Assembly (NCBI GenBank): GCA_023433985.1
Contig: JAEYTN010000065.1
Span: forward strand, 1-8,191
Direction: 5' to 3'
Length of the DNA stretch: 8,191 nt
Origin: Pseudomonadota bacterium
GTDB taxonomy: Bacteria > Pseudomonadota > Alphaproteobacteria > Rhizobiales > Devosiaceae
The position numbers were made by a program, and so were the translations under genes. How positions within the stretch are numbered: position 1 is the stretch's first letter; the number at the start of each line of letters is the position of its first letter. Under the pieces are notes generated by a model. The model made no database searches, was not told where the DNA came from, and saw nothing but the letters and a program-made list of their open reading frames with translations. Shown in pieces: positions 1 through 8,040 of this stretch.

Positions 1-1
1 G

Positions 2-1258
2 GTGATGACCGAGCAGGCCCTCGCCGAAGCCGATGCCGCCGATGCGCTTACCCGCGCCGGGGTCAATCTCGGCCCGCTCCATGGCATCCCCTATGGCGTC
101 AAGGACCTGTTCGATACCAGGGGTACGGTCACCGGCTGGGGCGCGCAGCCCTTCATGAACCGCGTCCCCGATTCCGACGCCTCCATCGTCAGCAAGCTTC
201 GCGCCGCCGGCGCCGTGCTGCTGGGCAAGACCACCGTCGGCGCCCTCGCCTACAACGACATCTGGTATGGCGGCCAGACGCGCAACCCATGGAACCTCAA
301 CGAAGGCTCCTCCGGTTCGTCGGCCGGTTCCGCCTCCGCCGCCGCGGCCGGGCTCTGCGCCTTTGCCATCGGCACCGAAACCCTCGGCTCCATCACTTCG
401 CCGTCGCAGCGCTGCGGCACCACAGGGCTCCGCCCGACCTTCGGCCGCGTCTCGCGGGCCGGCGCGATGGCGCTGTGCTGGTCGCTCGACAAGGTCGGCC
501 CCATCTGCCGCTCCGTCGAAGACACGGCCCTCGTTCTCGCTACCATCAACGGCGCCGACCTTGCGGATCGCTGCAGTATCGCCGCCCCGTTCAGTTTCGA
601 TGCCTCCAACCCCTTTACCGGCAAACTCGGCTATCTGCCCGAGGCCTTCGCCGACGAAGGCGCCAACGAGGTCGATCGCGCCGCTCTCGAAGCCGCCCGC
701 CGCCTCGGCTTCGAGGTCGTGCCGGTGAAACTCCCGGACCTCCCCTACGGCGCGCTGATGAACATCGTCTACGCCGAGGCTGCCGCCGCCTTCGAGATGC
801 TGACGCTCGAGAACACCGACGACACCCTCACCTGGCAGGATGAGGGCGCCTGGCCCAACACCTTCCGCAAGGCCCGCTTCCTTTCCGCGGTCGATCACGT
901 CCAGCTCGATCGCTTCCGCTATCTCGTCATGCAGGCCCTCGATGGCCTCTTCACCGAGGTCGACGCCCTGATCGGTCCGTTCATGACCGGCCCGATGCTC
1001 GTCGCCTCCAATTTCACCGGGCATCCGTGCCTGCATCTTCGGGCCGGCTTCATCGACGTCGGCTCGCGCAGCCTCGCCTCGCTCGGCGCGGGCAAGCTCA
1101 CCGTCGGCGAAGAGGACGCCGCCGGCAGGACGTTCACCGTGCCGCAGGGCATTTCGCTCTGGGGTCGGCTCTTCGAGGAGGGACCGATCTTGAATCTCGG
1201 CATGGCGCTGGAGCGGGAGCTGGGTGTCGCCACCCGTCGCCCGACCTTCGCCAGCTGA
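2..1258 (+). CDS. Amidase-signature family hydrolase, 5'-partial
   Basis: This is the C-terminal 418 or so residues of an amidase-signature (AS) enzyme, which hydrolyses a carboxamide to acid plus ammonia or amine in the cytoplasm. The family's Ser-cisSer-Lys triad is visible: Lys34 in GIPYGVKDLFD, Ser106 in the Gly/Ser-rich GSSGSSAGSASAAAAG, and nucleophile Ser130 in GTETLGSITSPSQRCG; numbering starts at the GTG at position 2. The following TTGLRPTFGRVSRAGAM stretch is typical of a large clade often annotated as GatA-like amidase. It is unlikely to be a true GatA, because no gatB or gatC is nearby and the nucleophile loop reads TLGSI, not TGGSI. The reading frame is open to the left edge, and similarity already covers the first residues (LGPLHGIPYG), so the true start lies outside the window; the GTG/ATG at 2-7 should not be taken as the start. 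It ends 111 bp before the binding-protein gene on the same strand. Substrate unknown. Confidence 0.93.
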   Translation: MMTEQALAEADAADALTRAGVNLGPLHGIPYGVKDLFDTRGTVTGWGAQPFMNRVPDSDASIVSKLRAAGAVLLGKTTVGALAYNDIWYGGQTRNPWNLNEGSSGSSAGSASAAAAGLCAFAIGTETLGSITSPSQRCGTTGLRPTFGRVSRAGAMALCWSLDKVGPICRSVEDTALVLATINGADLADRCSIAAPFSFDASNPFTGKLGYLPEAFADEGANEVDRAALEAARRLGFEVVPVKLPDLPYGALMNIVYAEAAAAFEMLTLENTDDTLTWQDEGAWPNTFRKARFLSAVDHVQLDRFRYLVMQALDGLFTEVDALIGPFMTGPMLVASNFTGHPCLHLRAGFIDVGSRSLASLGAGKLTVGEEDAAGRTFTVPQGISLWGRLFEEGPILNLGMALERELGVATRRPTFAS

Positions 1259-1263
1259 ATCAA

Positions 1264-1282
1264 GCGCCCGGAGGAGGGGCGC
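1264..1282 (+). terminator. Short GC hairpin after the amidase gene
   Basis: GCGCCC (1264-1269) and GGGCGC (1277-1282) pair perfectly around a 7-nt loop, GGAGGAG, starting five bases after the amidase stop. No T-run follows, so it is not a canonical intrinsic terminator. It may be a 3'-end stabilising or weak pausing structure. The GGAGGAG loop resembles a ribosome-binding site, but no start codon follows at a usable distance. Confidence 0.35.
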
Positions 1283-1284
1283 CC

Positions 1285-1329
1285 AGCCAGCCTGATAAAT
1301 CAGAAGCCAGTTAACCTGGCCATTTAACC
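1285..1329. promoter_or_regulatory. Cluster of dyads and direct repeats before the binding-protein gene (candidate operator region)
   Basis: Three small symmetric elements lie in a local AT-rich patch. CTGAT-AA-ATCAG at 1292-1303 is a perfect dyad. GCCAG-TTAAC-CTGGC at 1306-1320 is another. AGCCAG occurs at 1285 and again at 1305, exactly 20 bp apart, and TTAACC occurs at 1311 and 1324. The position 40-85 bp upstream of the binding-protein start fits an operator/promoter region for the transport genes. No convincing -35/-10 pair could be assigned and no regulator gene is in the window, so the regulator family is unknown. Confidence 0.35.
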
Positions 1330-1356
1330 GATTTTCAGTTTCACGACGTCAACCGC

Positions 1357-1361
1357 AGGGA
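1357..1361 (+). promoter_or_regulatory. Ribosome-binding site of the binding-protein gene
   Basis: AGGGA ends eight bases before the ATG at 1370. It supports that start, which also places the twin-arginine motif at the very N-terminus as expected. Confidence 0.65.
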
Positions 1362-1369
1362 CATTCATC

Positions 1370-2914
1370 ATGAAGCGCAGGCAATTCCTTCTCTCCACCG
1401 CCACCCTGATGGGCAGCACCGCCATGCTCCCCGTCTTTACCGGCCTCGCCCGGGCCCAGGAAGCGCCGGTCACCGGCGGTACCCTGATCTGGGGCCATTC
1501 CGAAACGGTGCAGAACCTCGACATGCACCAGACCGGCACCGCGTCGACCAGCCGCGTGCTGCAGTCGGTCCACAGCGCGCTGATTACCGTCGACAAGGAC
1601 TTGAACGTCATCCCCGACCTCGCCGAGAGCTTCGAGGAGAGCGCCGACGGGCTCACCTACACCTTCAAGCTCCGCCCGGGCGTGAAATTCCACAACGGCG
1701 CCGCCCTCACTTCGGCCGACGTGAAATACTCGTTCGAGCGCGTCAAGGACCCGGCGACTGGTGCCGTCAACTTCGAGGTCTTCAACTCCGTCGAAGCCAT
1801 CGAGACGCCCGACGACCTTACCGTCATCGTCAAGCTGAGCCAGGTCAACGCGCCCTTCCTCAGCCGCATCGCCGAAAATGGCGCCGGCGTCATCATGCCC
1901 AAGGATTCCGGCCCGCAGCAGGGCACTACGCCCATCGGCGCCGGCCCCTTCAAGTTCGTCTCCTACGAGGCGGGTAACGCCGTGGTGCTCGAGCGCTTCG
2001 ACGACTACTGGGCCGGCCCGGCCTATCTCGACAAGGTCATCGCCCGCGAGATCACCGAGCCCACCGTGCGCCTCACCGGCCTTCGCACCGGCGAGTTCCA
2101 CATGATCAACGACATCCCGGCCGATCGCATGGAGGAGATCAAGTCCGATCCGGCCTTCCAGACCGTGTCGTGGTTCCCGCTCAACTTCGATTTCGTCAAC
2201 ATGAACAACGACTACGAGCCCTTCAAGGACCCGCGGGTGCGTATCGCGTTCGACATGATCATCGACAAGGAGCAGTTGCTGCAGGGCGCGCTGTGGGGGC
2301 AGGGCGCCATCACCGCCTCGCCGAGCTACCCCACCTCCTCGTCCTACGACAAGGAGCTGAAGAACCGCGCGCAGGATATCGAAGGCGCCATCGCGCTCCT
2401 CACCGAGGCCGGCTATCCCCCTGGCTCGCTGAAGATCGTCTTCAAGGCCACCACCAACTACCCCTACCACATCGAGGCGGCGCAGATTCTCGTCGAGTGG
2501 TTTGCGGCGGCCGGGGTCACCCTCACCATCGAGCAGCTCACCTGGGCCGACTGGCTGAGCCAGGTCTGGGTGAACAAGGATTTCCAGATGTCGATGATGA
2601 ACTTCTTCGGTCTGTGGGAGCCCGATTTCCTCTACTACTCGCTCTACCACTCCACCGGCGGCTTCAACTACCGCCACATCAACAACCCCAAGATCGATGA
2701 GCTCGTCACCGAGGCGCGCGTCACCGTCGATCCGGCGGCCCGTGCCGACCTCTACAAGCAGGTGCAGAAGGAGGTGTACGACCAGGCCCACGATGTGGTC
2801 ATCTGGTTCCGCAACGGTTCCATCGCGGCGCAGCCGGGCATCGGCGGGCTGGATACGATTGTCCACCCCAACGGCAACGCGCTCAACTTCCACAAGGTGT
2901 GGCTGAAGGCCTGA
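1370..2914 (+). CDS. ABC transporter substrate-binding protein, family 5 (peptide/nickel type), Tat-exported
   Basis: This is the periplasmic ligand-binding component of a DppA/OppA-type importer, 514 residues, normal for SBP_bac_5 proteins. The N-terminus KRRQFLLS, a hydrophobic stretch to about residue 26, and ARA-Q (likely cleavage after Ala29) form a twin-arginine signal, so the protein is probably exported folded through Tat. No lipobox cysteine is present, so it should be soluble. Family hallmarks are GGTLIWGHSE after the signal, then SADGLTYTFKLRPGVKFHNG, LTSADVKYSFERV, and later FKDPRVRIAFDMIIDKEQLL. The lead gene of the transporter block, it sits 111 bp after the amidase and 106 bp before the first permease. 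Ligand specificity cannot be read from the sequence: dipeptides, oligopeptides, opines, amides and acyl-amino acids are all possible in this family. The two flanking hydrolases favour a peptide- or amide-like ligand. Confidence 0.95.
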   Translation: MKRRQFLLSTATLMGSTAMLPVFTGLARAQEAPVTGGTLIWGHSETVQNLDMHQTGTASTSRVLQSVHSALITVDKDLNVIPDLAESFEESADGLTYTFKLRPGVKFHNGAALTSADVKYSFERVKDPATGAVNFEVFNSVEAIETPDDLTVIVKLSQVNAPFLSRIAENGAGVIMPKDSGPQQGTTPIGAGPFKFVSYEAGNAVVLERFDDYWAGPAYLDKVIAREITEPTVRLTGLRTGEFHMINDIPADRMEEIKSDPAFQTVSWFPLNFDFVNMNNDYEPFKDPRVRIAFDMIIDKEQLLQGALWGQGAITASPSYPTSSSYDKELKNRAQDIEGAIALLTEAGYPPGSLKIVFKATTNYPYHIEAAQILVEWFAAAGVTLTIEQLTWADWLSQVWVNKDFQMSMMNFFGLWEPDFLYYSLYHSTGGFNYRHINNPKIDELVTEARVTVDPAARADLYKQVQKEVYDQAHDVVIWFRNGSIAAQPGIGGLDTIVHPNGNALNFHKVWLKA

Positions 2915-2926
2915 CCCCTTCAGCCC

Positions 2927-2994
2927 GGCCGGCTCGCTTCGGCGGGTCGGCCTCCACTTCCGTGGATCGTCGGCCGGCGCGCAGCGGGCCGGCC
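2927..2994 (+). terminator. Three tandem hairpins between binding-protein and permease genes
   Basis: Beginning 12 bp after the binding-protein stop: (1) an 11-bp stem, 2927-2937 with 2942-2952, including two G-T wobbles and closed by C(TTCG)G, an exceptionally stable tetraloop; (2) TCCAC-TTCC-GTGGA at 2953-2966; (3) GGCCGGC (2972-2978) with GCCGGCC (2988-2994) around a 9-nt loop. GGCCGGC at 2927 can alternatively pair with 2988-2994. No T-run follows. By analogy with hairpins after binding-protein genes in other ABC operons, this may protect the upstream mRNA from 3' decay or cause partial termination, giving more binding protein than permease. That role is inference; the pairing is read directly. 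Confidence 0.6.
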
Positions 2995-3020
2995 ATCATT
3001 TCGATGGATTCTGCCCGCCG

Positions 3021-3962
3021 ATGAGCTTCCTCCTCAACCGCCTGCTCTCGATCGTCCTGACGCTGTTGCTGATTTCGGCGATCACCTTCGCGGTCACCAA
3101 CATCCTGCCCGGCGACGTCGCCATGATGATCATGGGCACCCAGTCCAACCCCGAGGCCCTTGCCGGCCTCCGCCAGTCGCTGGGCCTCAACGATCCGCTG
3201 GTCGTCCAGTACGGTCGCTGGATCTGGGGCATGCTCACCGGCAACTGGGGCAATTCGCTCATCTTCAAGGTCCCGATCGCCGAGTTGCTCAGCCAGAAGG
3301 CCGCCGCCAGCGCCATGCTCGTGGTGATGTCGATGGCCATCGCGCTCATTGCCGCCGTGCCGCTTGGCGTGTGGGCCGCCGTTCACCGCAACAAATGGCA
3401 GGATACGGCGAGCTCCTCGGCCGCACTGCTCGGCGTCAGCCTCCCCGATTTCTACTGGGGCATCATGCTGATCCTGCTCTTCGCCCGCGTGCTCGGCTGG
3501 TTCCCCTCCTCGGGCTTCGCCGATCCGTTCGAGAATTTCGGCAGCGCCGTGCGCTACGCCTTCCTCCCCTCGCTCGCCTTGGGACTTGGGCTCATGGCCC
3601 ACCTCACCCGCATGACCCGCGCCACCATGGTCGGCATCCTCGGGCAGGAGTTCATCCGCGTCGCCCGCGCTAAGGGGCTCAGCGAGCGCACGGTCATCTG
3701 GCGCTACGGCCTCGCCAATGCCATCGGCCCGGTAATGACCATCGCCGGCCTGCAGATCGGCTACCTCTTCGGCTCCATCATCGTGATCGAGACCCTGTTC
3801 AACTATACCGGCATGGGCTGGCTAACCTATCAGGCGCTGCTCAACCGCGACGTGCCACTGATCCAGGCCACCGTCTTCCTCATCGCCGCGGTGGTGATGC
3901 TCACCAACCTGCTGGTCGACCTGCTCTATACGCTCGTCGATCCGCGCATCAGGCTCGGGTGA
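3021..3962 (+). CDS. ABC transporter permease, DppB/OppB type
   Basis: Inner-membrane permease of a peptide/nickel-type importer, 313 residues, normal for DppB-like proteins. Probable membrane segments are near residues 9-29, 97-121, 134-155, 177-197, 236-259 and 281-306. The N-terminal pattern LLNRLLSIVLTLLLISAITF and the LPGD motif at 29-32 are typical. The coupling (EAA) loop is QEFIRVARAKGLSE at 209-222, followed by the helix that contacts the ATPase. The C-terminus LVDLLYTLVDPRIRLG is the usual ending. It pairs with the DppC-type permease, which starts six bases after this stop. The chosen ATG has only a weak GGA 12 bases upstream, so translation initiation may be poor, which fits lower expression than the binding protein. 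No better in-frame start was seen. Confidence 0.95.
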   Translation: MSFLLNRLLSIVLTLLLISAITFAVTNILPGDVAMMIMGTQSNPEALAGLRQSLGLNDPLVVQYGRWIWGMLTGNWGNSLIFKVPIAELLSQKAAASAMLVVMSMAIALIAAVPLGVWAAVHRNKWQDTASSSAALLGVSLPDFYWGIMLILLFARVLGWFPSSGFADPFENFGSAVRYAFLPSLALGLGLMAHLTRMTRATMVGILGQEFIRVARAKGLSERTVIWRYGLANAIGPVMTIAGLQIGYLFGSIIVIETLFNYTGMGWLTYQALLNRDVPLIQATVFLIAAVVMLTNLLVDLLYTLVDPRIRLG

Positions 3963-3968
3963 TCGGCG

Positions 3969-4787
3969 ATGCAGCGCTTCCTCAACGCCAAGGGTCTCAT
4001 CGGGCTCGTCCTCATCGTCGGCATCCTCGCGATCGCGATCTTCTCGCCCTTCATTTTCCCCGAAGGCGCCGGCACCAAGATGAACATGGCCGCCCGCCTG
4101 AAGGGCCCGGCGCTGGCCCACTGGTTTGGCACCGACCAGCTCGGCCGCGACCTCCTTGTCCGCGTCATGCTCGGCGCCCGCACCTCGCTGACGATTGCCG
4201 GCCTGGCGGTCGGCCTCTCCATCCTCATCGGCCTGCCGCTGGGCATCATCTCCGGCTACTATCGCGGCCATGTCGACAACGTGCTGATGCGCCTCGTCGA
4301 TACGCTGCTGAGCTTCCCCGCGCTGCTCCTCGCCCTCACCATCAGCGCCATGCTGGGCCCGAACCTGCAGAATACCATCATCGCCATCGGCGTCGCCTTC
4401 ACCCCCTTCCTCGCCCGCATCGTCCGCGGCGAGGCGCTGCGGGTGGTGCAGATGCCCTATGTCGAAGCAGCCCGCTCCGCCGGCACCAACGACCTGCAGA
4501 TGATCCTGCGTCACATCCTCCCCAACATCATGCCGCAGATCATCGTCCAGGCGACCATCAGCCTCGCCTTCGCCATTCTCGCCGAGGCGGGCCTCTCCTT
4601 CCTCGGCCTCGGCACCCAGCCCCCGCAGTCGAGCTGGGGGCTGATGATCCAGGCGAGCCGCGACTATCTCGACGTCGCCCCGTGGACGGCGCTCGTCCCC
4701 GGCGCTGCCGTGGCGCTCACCGTGCTCGGCCTCAACATGTTCGGCGACGTCCTCCGCGACGTGCTCGACCCGCGGGTCAGGGGGTAA
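3969..4787 (+). CDS. ABC transporter permease, DppC/OppC type
   Basis: Second inner-membrane permease, 272 residues, slightly short for DppC proteins because the cytoplasmic tail before the first membrane helix is only about eight residues. The start ATG is six bases after the preceding stop, so translation is probably coupled. Family hallmarks are WFGTDQLGRDLLVRVMLGAR after the first helix, the coupling loop PYVEAARSAGTND with LRHILPNIMPQIIV, and GLSFLGLGTQPPQSSWGLMI in the last third. It ends DVLRDVLDPRVRG, normal for the family. An overlapping GTG-initiated frame at 3959 covers the same bases but encodes an Arg/Pro/His-rich shadow product. DppC-like proteins form a heterodimer with DppB-like ones. 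The ATPase gene follows after three bases. Confidence 0.95.
   Translation: MQRFLNAKGLIGLVLIVGILAIAIFSPFIFPEGAGTKMNMAARLKGPALAHWFGTDQLGRDLLVRVMLGARTSLTIAGLAVGLSILIGLPLGIISGYYRGHVDNVLMRLVDTLLSFPALLLALTISAMLGPNLQNTIIAIGVAFTPFLARIVRGEALRVVQMPYVEAARSAGTNDLQMILRHILPNIMPQIIVQATISLAFAILAEAGLSFLGLGTQPPQSSWGLMIQASRDYLDVAPWTALVPGAAVALTVLGLNMFGDVLRDVLDPRVRG
4779..4784 (+). promoter_or_regulatory. Ribosome-binding site of the ATPase gene
   Basis: AGGGGG lies inside the last codons of the DppC-type gene, six bases before the ATG at 4791. Strong, and supports that start and coupled expression. Confidence 0.6.
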
Positions 4788-4790
4788 GCC

Positions 4791-6620
<1,830 letters not shown>

Positions 6621-6623
6621 AAC

Positions 6624-6630
6624 GAGGGAG
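6624..6630 (+). promoter_or_regulatory. Ribosome-binding site of the M20 hydrolase gene
   Basis: GAGGGAG ends eight bases before the ATG at 6639, in the 18-bp gap after the ATPase stop. It is the clearest Shine-Dalgarno in the window and supports the chosen start. Confidence 0.7.
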
Positions 6631-6638
6631 AGCCCCAC

Positions 6639-7805
6639 ATGCCCATCAAGAACCGCGTCTCCGAGCTCCACTCCGAGATCACCGCCTGGCGCCGTGATAT
6701 CCACGAGCACCCCGAGACCATGTACGACACCCACCGCACCTCCGCGCTGGTGGCGCAGAAGCTGCGCGAGTTCGGCTGCGACGAAGTTGTCGAAGGCATC
6801 GGCCGCACCGGCGTCGTCGGCGTCATCAAGGGCCGCACCGACACCCGCGGCCACGTCGTCGGCCTCCGCGCCGATATGGACGCGCTCCCCATCCTCGAAG
6901 CCACCGGCCTCGAATACGCCAGCAAGACCCCGGGCAAGATGCACGCCTGCGGCCATGACGGGCACACCGCCATGCTGCTCGGCGCCGCAAAATACCTCGC
7001 CGAAACCCGCAACTTCGATGGCACCGTTGCCGTCATCTTCCAGCCCGCCGAAGAAGGCGGGGCAGGGGGCGAGGCCATGGTCAAGGACGGCCTCATGGAG
7101 CGCTTCGGCATCAAGGAAGTCTACGGCATGCACAACCAGCCGGGCCTGCCGGTCGGCACCTTCTCCATCCGCCCCGGCGCCTTCTATGCCGCCACCGACA
7201 ACTTCACCGTCGATGTCGTCGGCAAGGGCGCCCACGCCGCCCGCCCGCATGCCGGCATCGACACCACGCTGGTCGCGAGCCACATCGTCATCGCGCTGCA
7301 GTCGATCGCCTCGCGCAACCTCGATCCGCTGAAGTCGCTGGTCGTCTCCGTCACCAGCTTCCGCACCGAGTCCGACGCCTACAACGTCATTCCCGAGCAT
7401 GTCGAACTGCGCGGCACCGTCCGCACCTTCGACAAGGATGTGCGGGCGCTGGCCGAGGAGCGCTTCAAGGCCATCGCCACCGCGACCGCCGAAGCCTTCG
7501 GCGCCAAGGCCGTCGTCAACTACGAGCGCGGCTACCCCTCGATGGTCAACGCCGAAACGGAAACCGGTTACGCCGCCGACGTCGCCGCGAAGGTCTCCGG
7601 CAAGGCCGTCATCGACGCTCCCGCCATCATGGGCGGCGAGGACTTCGCCTACATGCTCGAAGTCTGTCCCGGCGCCTACATCCAGATCGGCAACGGCGAC
7701 ACCGCCGGCGTCCACCACCCCCTCTATAACTTCAACGACGACGCCATCCCCCACGGCACCAGCTACTGGGCCGAACTCGTTGAAACGAGAATGCCGGTGG
7801 CATGA
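6639..7805 (+). CDS. M20D-type metallo-amidohydrolase (hippurate hydrolase / N-acyl-amino acid or IAA-amino acid hydrolase family)
   Basis: A 388-residue cytoplasmic zinc/manganese-type hydrolase that cleaves an amide bond between an acyl group and an amino acid or small amine. It opens with AWRRDIHEHPE, usual for the M20D group. Metal and catalytic residues are visible: Cys104, His106 and His109 in HACGHDGH (102-109), Glu138/Glu139 in QPAEEG (135-140), His165 in MHNQPG, and His359 in VHHPLYNFND. The lid/dimerisation domain spans roughly residues 180-290 and includes GKGAHAARPHAGID. Length is typical. The Cys in HACGHDGH separates it from the DapE/ArgE branches. It is the last gene of the transporter block, 18 bp after the ATPase stop, so its substrate is probably what the importer brings in or a product of it. 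Family annotations (hippurate, N-acetyl-amino acids, auxin conjugates, diaminopimelate derivatives) vary, and the sequence does not choose among them. Confidence 0.94.
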   Translation: MPIKNRVSELHSEITAWRRDIHEHPETMYDTHRTSALVAQKLREFGCDEVVEGIGRTGVVGVIKGRTDTRGHVVGLRADMDALPILEATGLEYASKTPGKMHACGHDGHTAMLLGAAKYLAETRNFDGTVAVIFQPAEEGGAGGEAMVKDGLMERFGIKEVYGMHNQPGLPVGTFSIRPGAFYAATDNFTVDVVGKGAHAARPHAGIDTTLVASHIVIALQSIASRNLDPLKSLVVSVTSFRTESDAYNVIPEHVELRGTVRTFDKDVRALAEERFKAIATATAEAFGAKAVVNYERGYPSMVNAETETGYAADVAAKVSGKAVIDAPAIMGGEDFAYMLEVCPGAYIQIGNGDTAGVHHPLYNFNDDAIPHGTSYWAELVETRMPVA

Positions 7806-7865
7806 GGAGGCGGGCCGCTCCTCTCTCCAAACGGGGGGCCGGAATCGCACAACGTCGCCAGTGAT

Positions 7866-8040
7866 CCTCCCCCGCAAGGCGGGGGAGGGGGACCAGCGAA
7901 GCTGGTGGAGGGGGAGGCCCCAGCACAACGCCTTCTTCAGTCTCACACGGAATAAGTGTGGCTTACCACCAGACGCCCCCTCCACCACGCATCTACGATG
8001 CGCGGTCCCCTCTCCCGTGCCTTCGGCACAGTGGAGGAAC
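7866..8040. repeat. Composite palindromic intergenic repeat: two inverted copies of a two-hairpin element (RIME/BIME-like)
   Basis: Copy 1 (7866-7917, + sense): hairpin CCTCCCCCGC-AAG-GCGGGGGAGG (7866-7888), then GGGACC, then hairpin ACCAGC-GAA-GCTGGT (7892-7906), then GGAGGGGGAGG. Copy 2 is the same plan on the minus strand (8040-7976): an imperfect hairpin with core GTGCC-TTC-GGCAC (8017-8029 in + sense), GGGGACC, a hairpin of ten positions per arm (7984-7993 with 7997-8006, one A·C mismatch in + sense), then GGTGGAGGGGG. Shared blocks pair perfectly between copies: GGTGGAGGGGG (7904-7914) with 7976-7986, and GGGGACC (7888-7894) with 8004-8010. The roughly 58-bp middle holds a further dyad, CACAC/GTGTG, at 7944-7960. 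It resembles the mosaic intergenic repeats of Rhizobiales such as RIME; family identity cannot be confirmed here. It lies between the converging ends of the hydrolase gene and the cas1 remnant, and could also end transcription from both sides. Confidence 0.75.

Noticed and set aside
1270..1276. GGAGGAG as a ribosome-binding site for a small gene after the amidase
   Set aside because: No start codon follows within a usable distance, and the motif is the loop of the 1264-1282 hairpin.
1349..2893. 514-residue minus-strand frame opposite the binding-protein gene
   Set aside because: It mirrors the binding-protein codon pattern and has a Val/Gly/Asp/Glu-rich low-complexity product. No family is recognisable.
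7806..7864. Possible terminator or small gene just after the M20 hydrolase
   Set aside because: Only a weak 4-bp GGCC pairing is visible, with no T-run and no open frame with a start and ribosome-binding site. Nothing can be supported here.
7866..7894. Hairpin CCCCCGC-AAG-GCGGGGG followed by GGGACC, resembling a type I-E CRISPR repeat, close to a cas1 fragment
   Set aside because: Type I-E repeats share a GC-rich CCCCGC/GCGGGG stem, so the likeness was checked. There is only one such unit in this orientation, no spacers at regular intervals, the flanking GTGTT and ATGAACC parts are absent, and the unit is explained as half of the inverted intergenic repeat.
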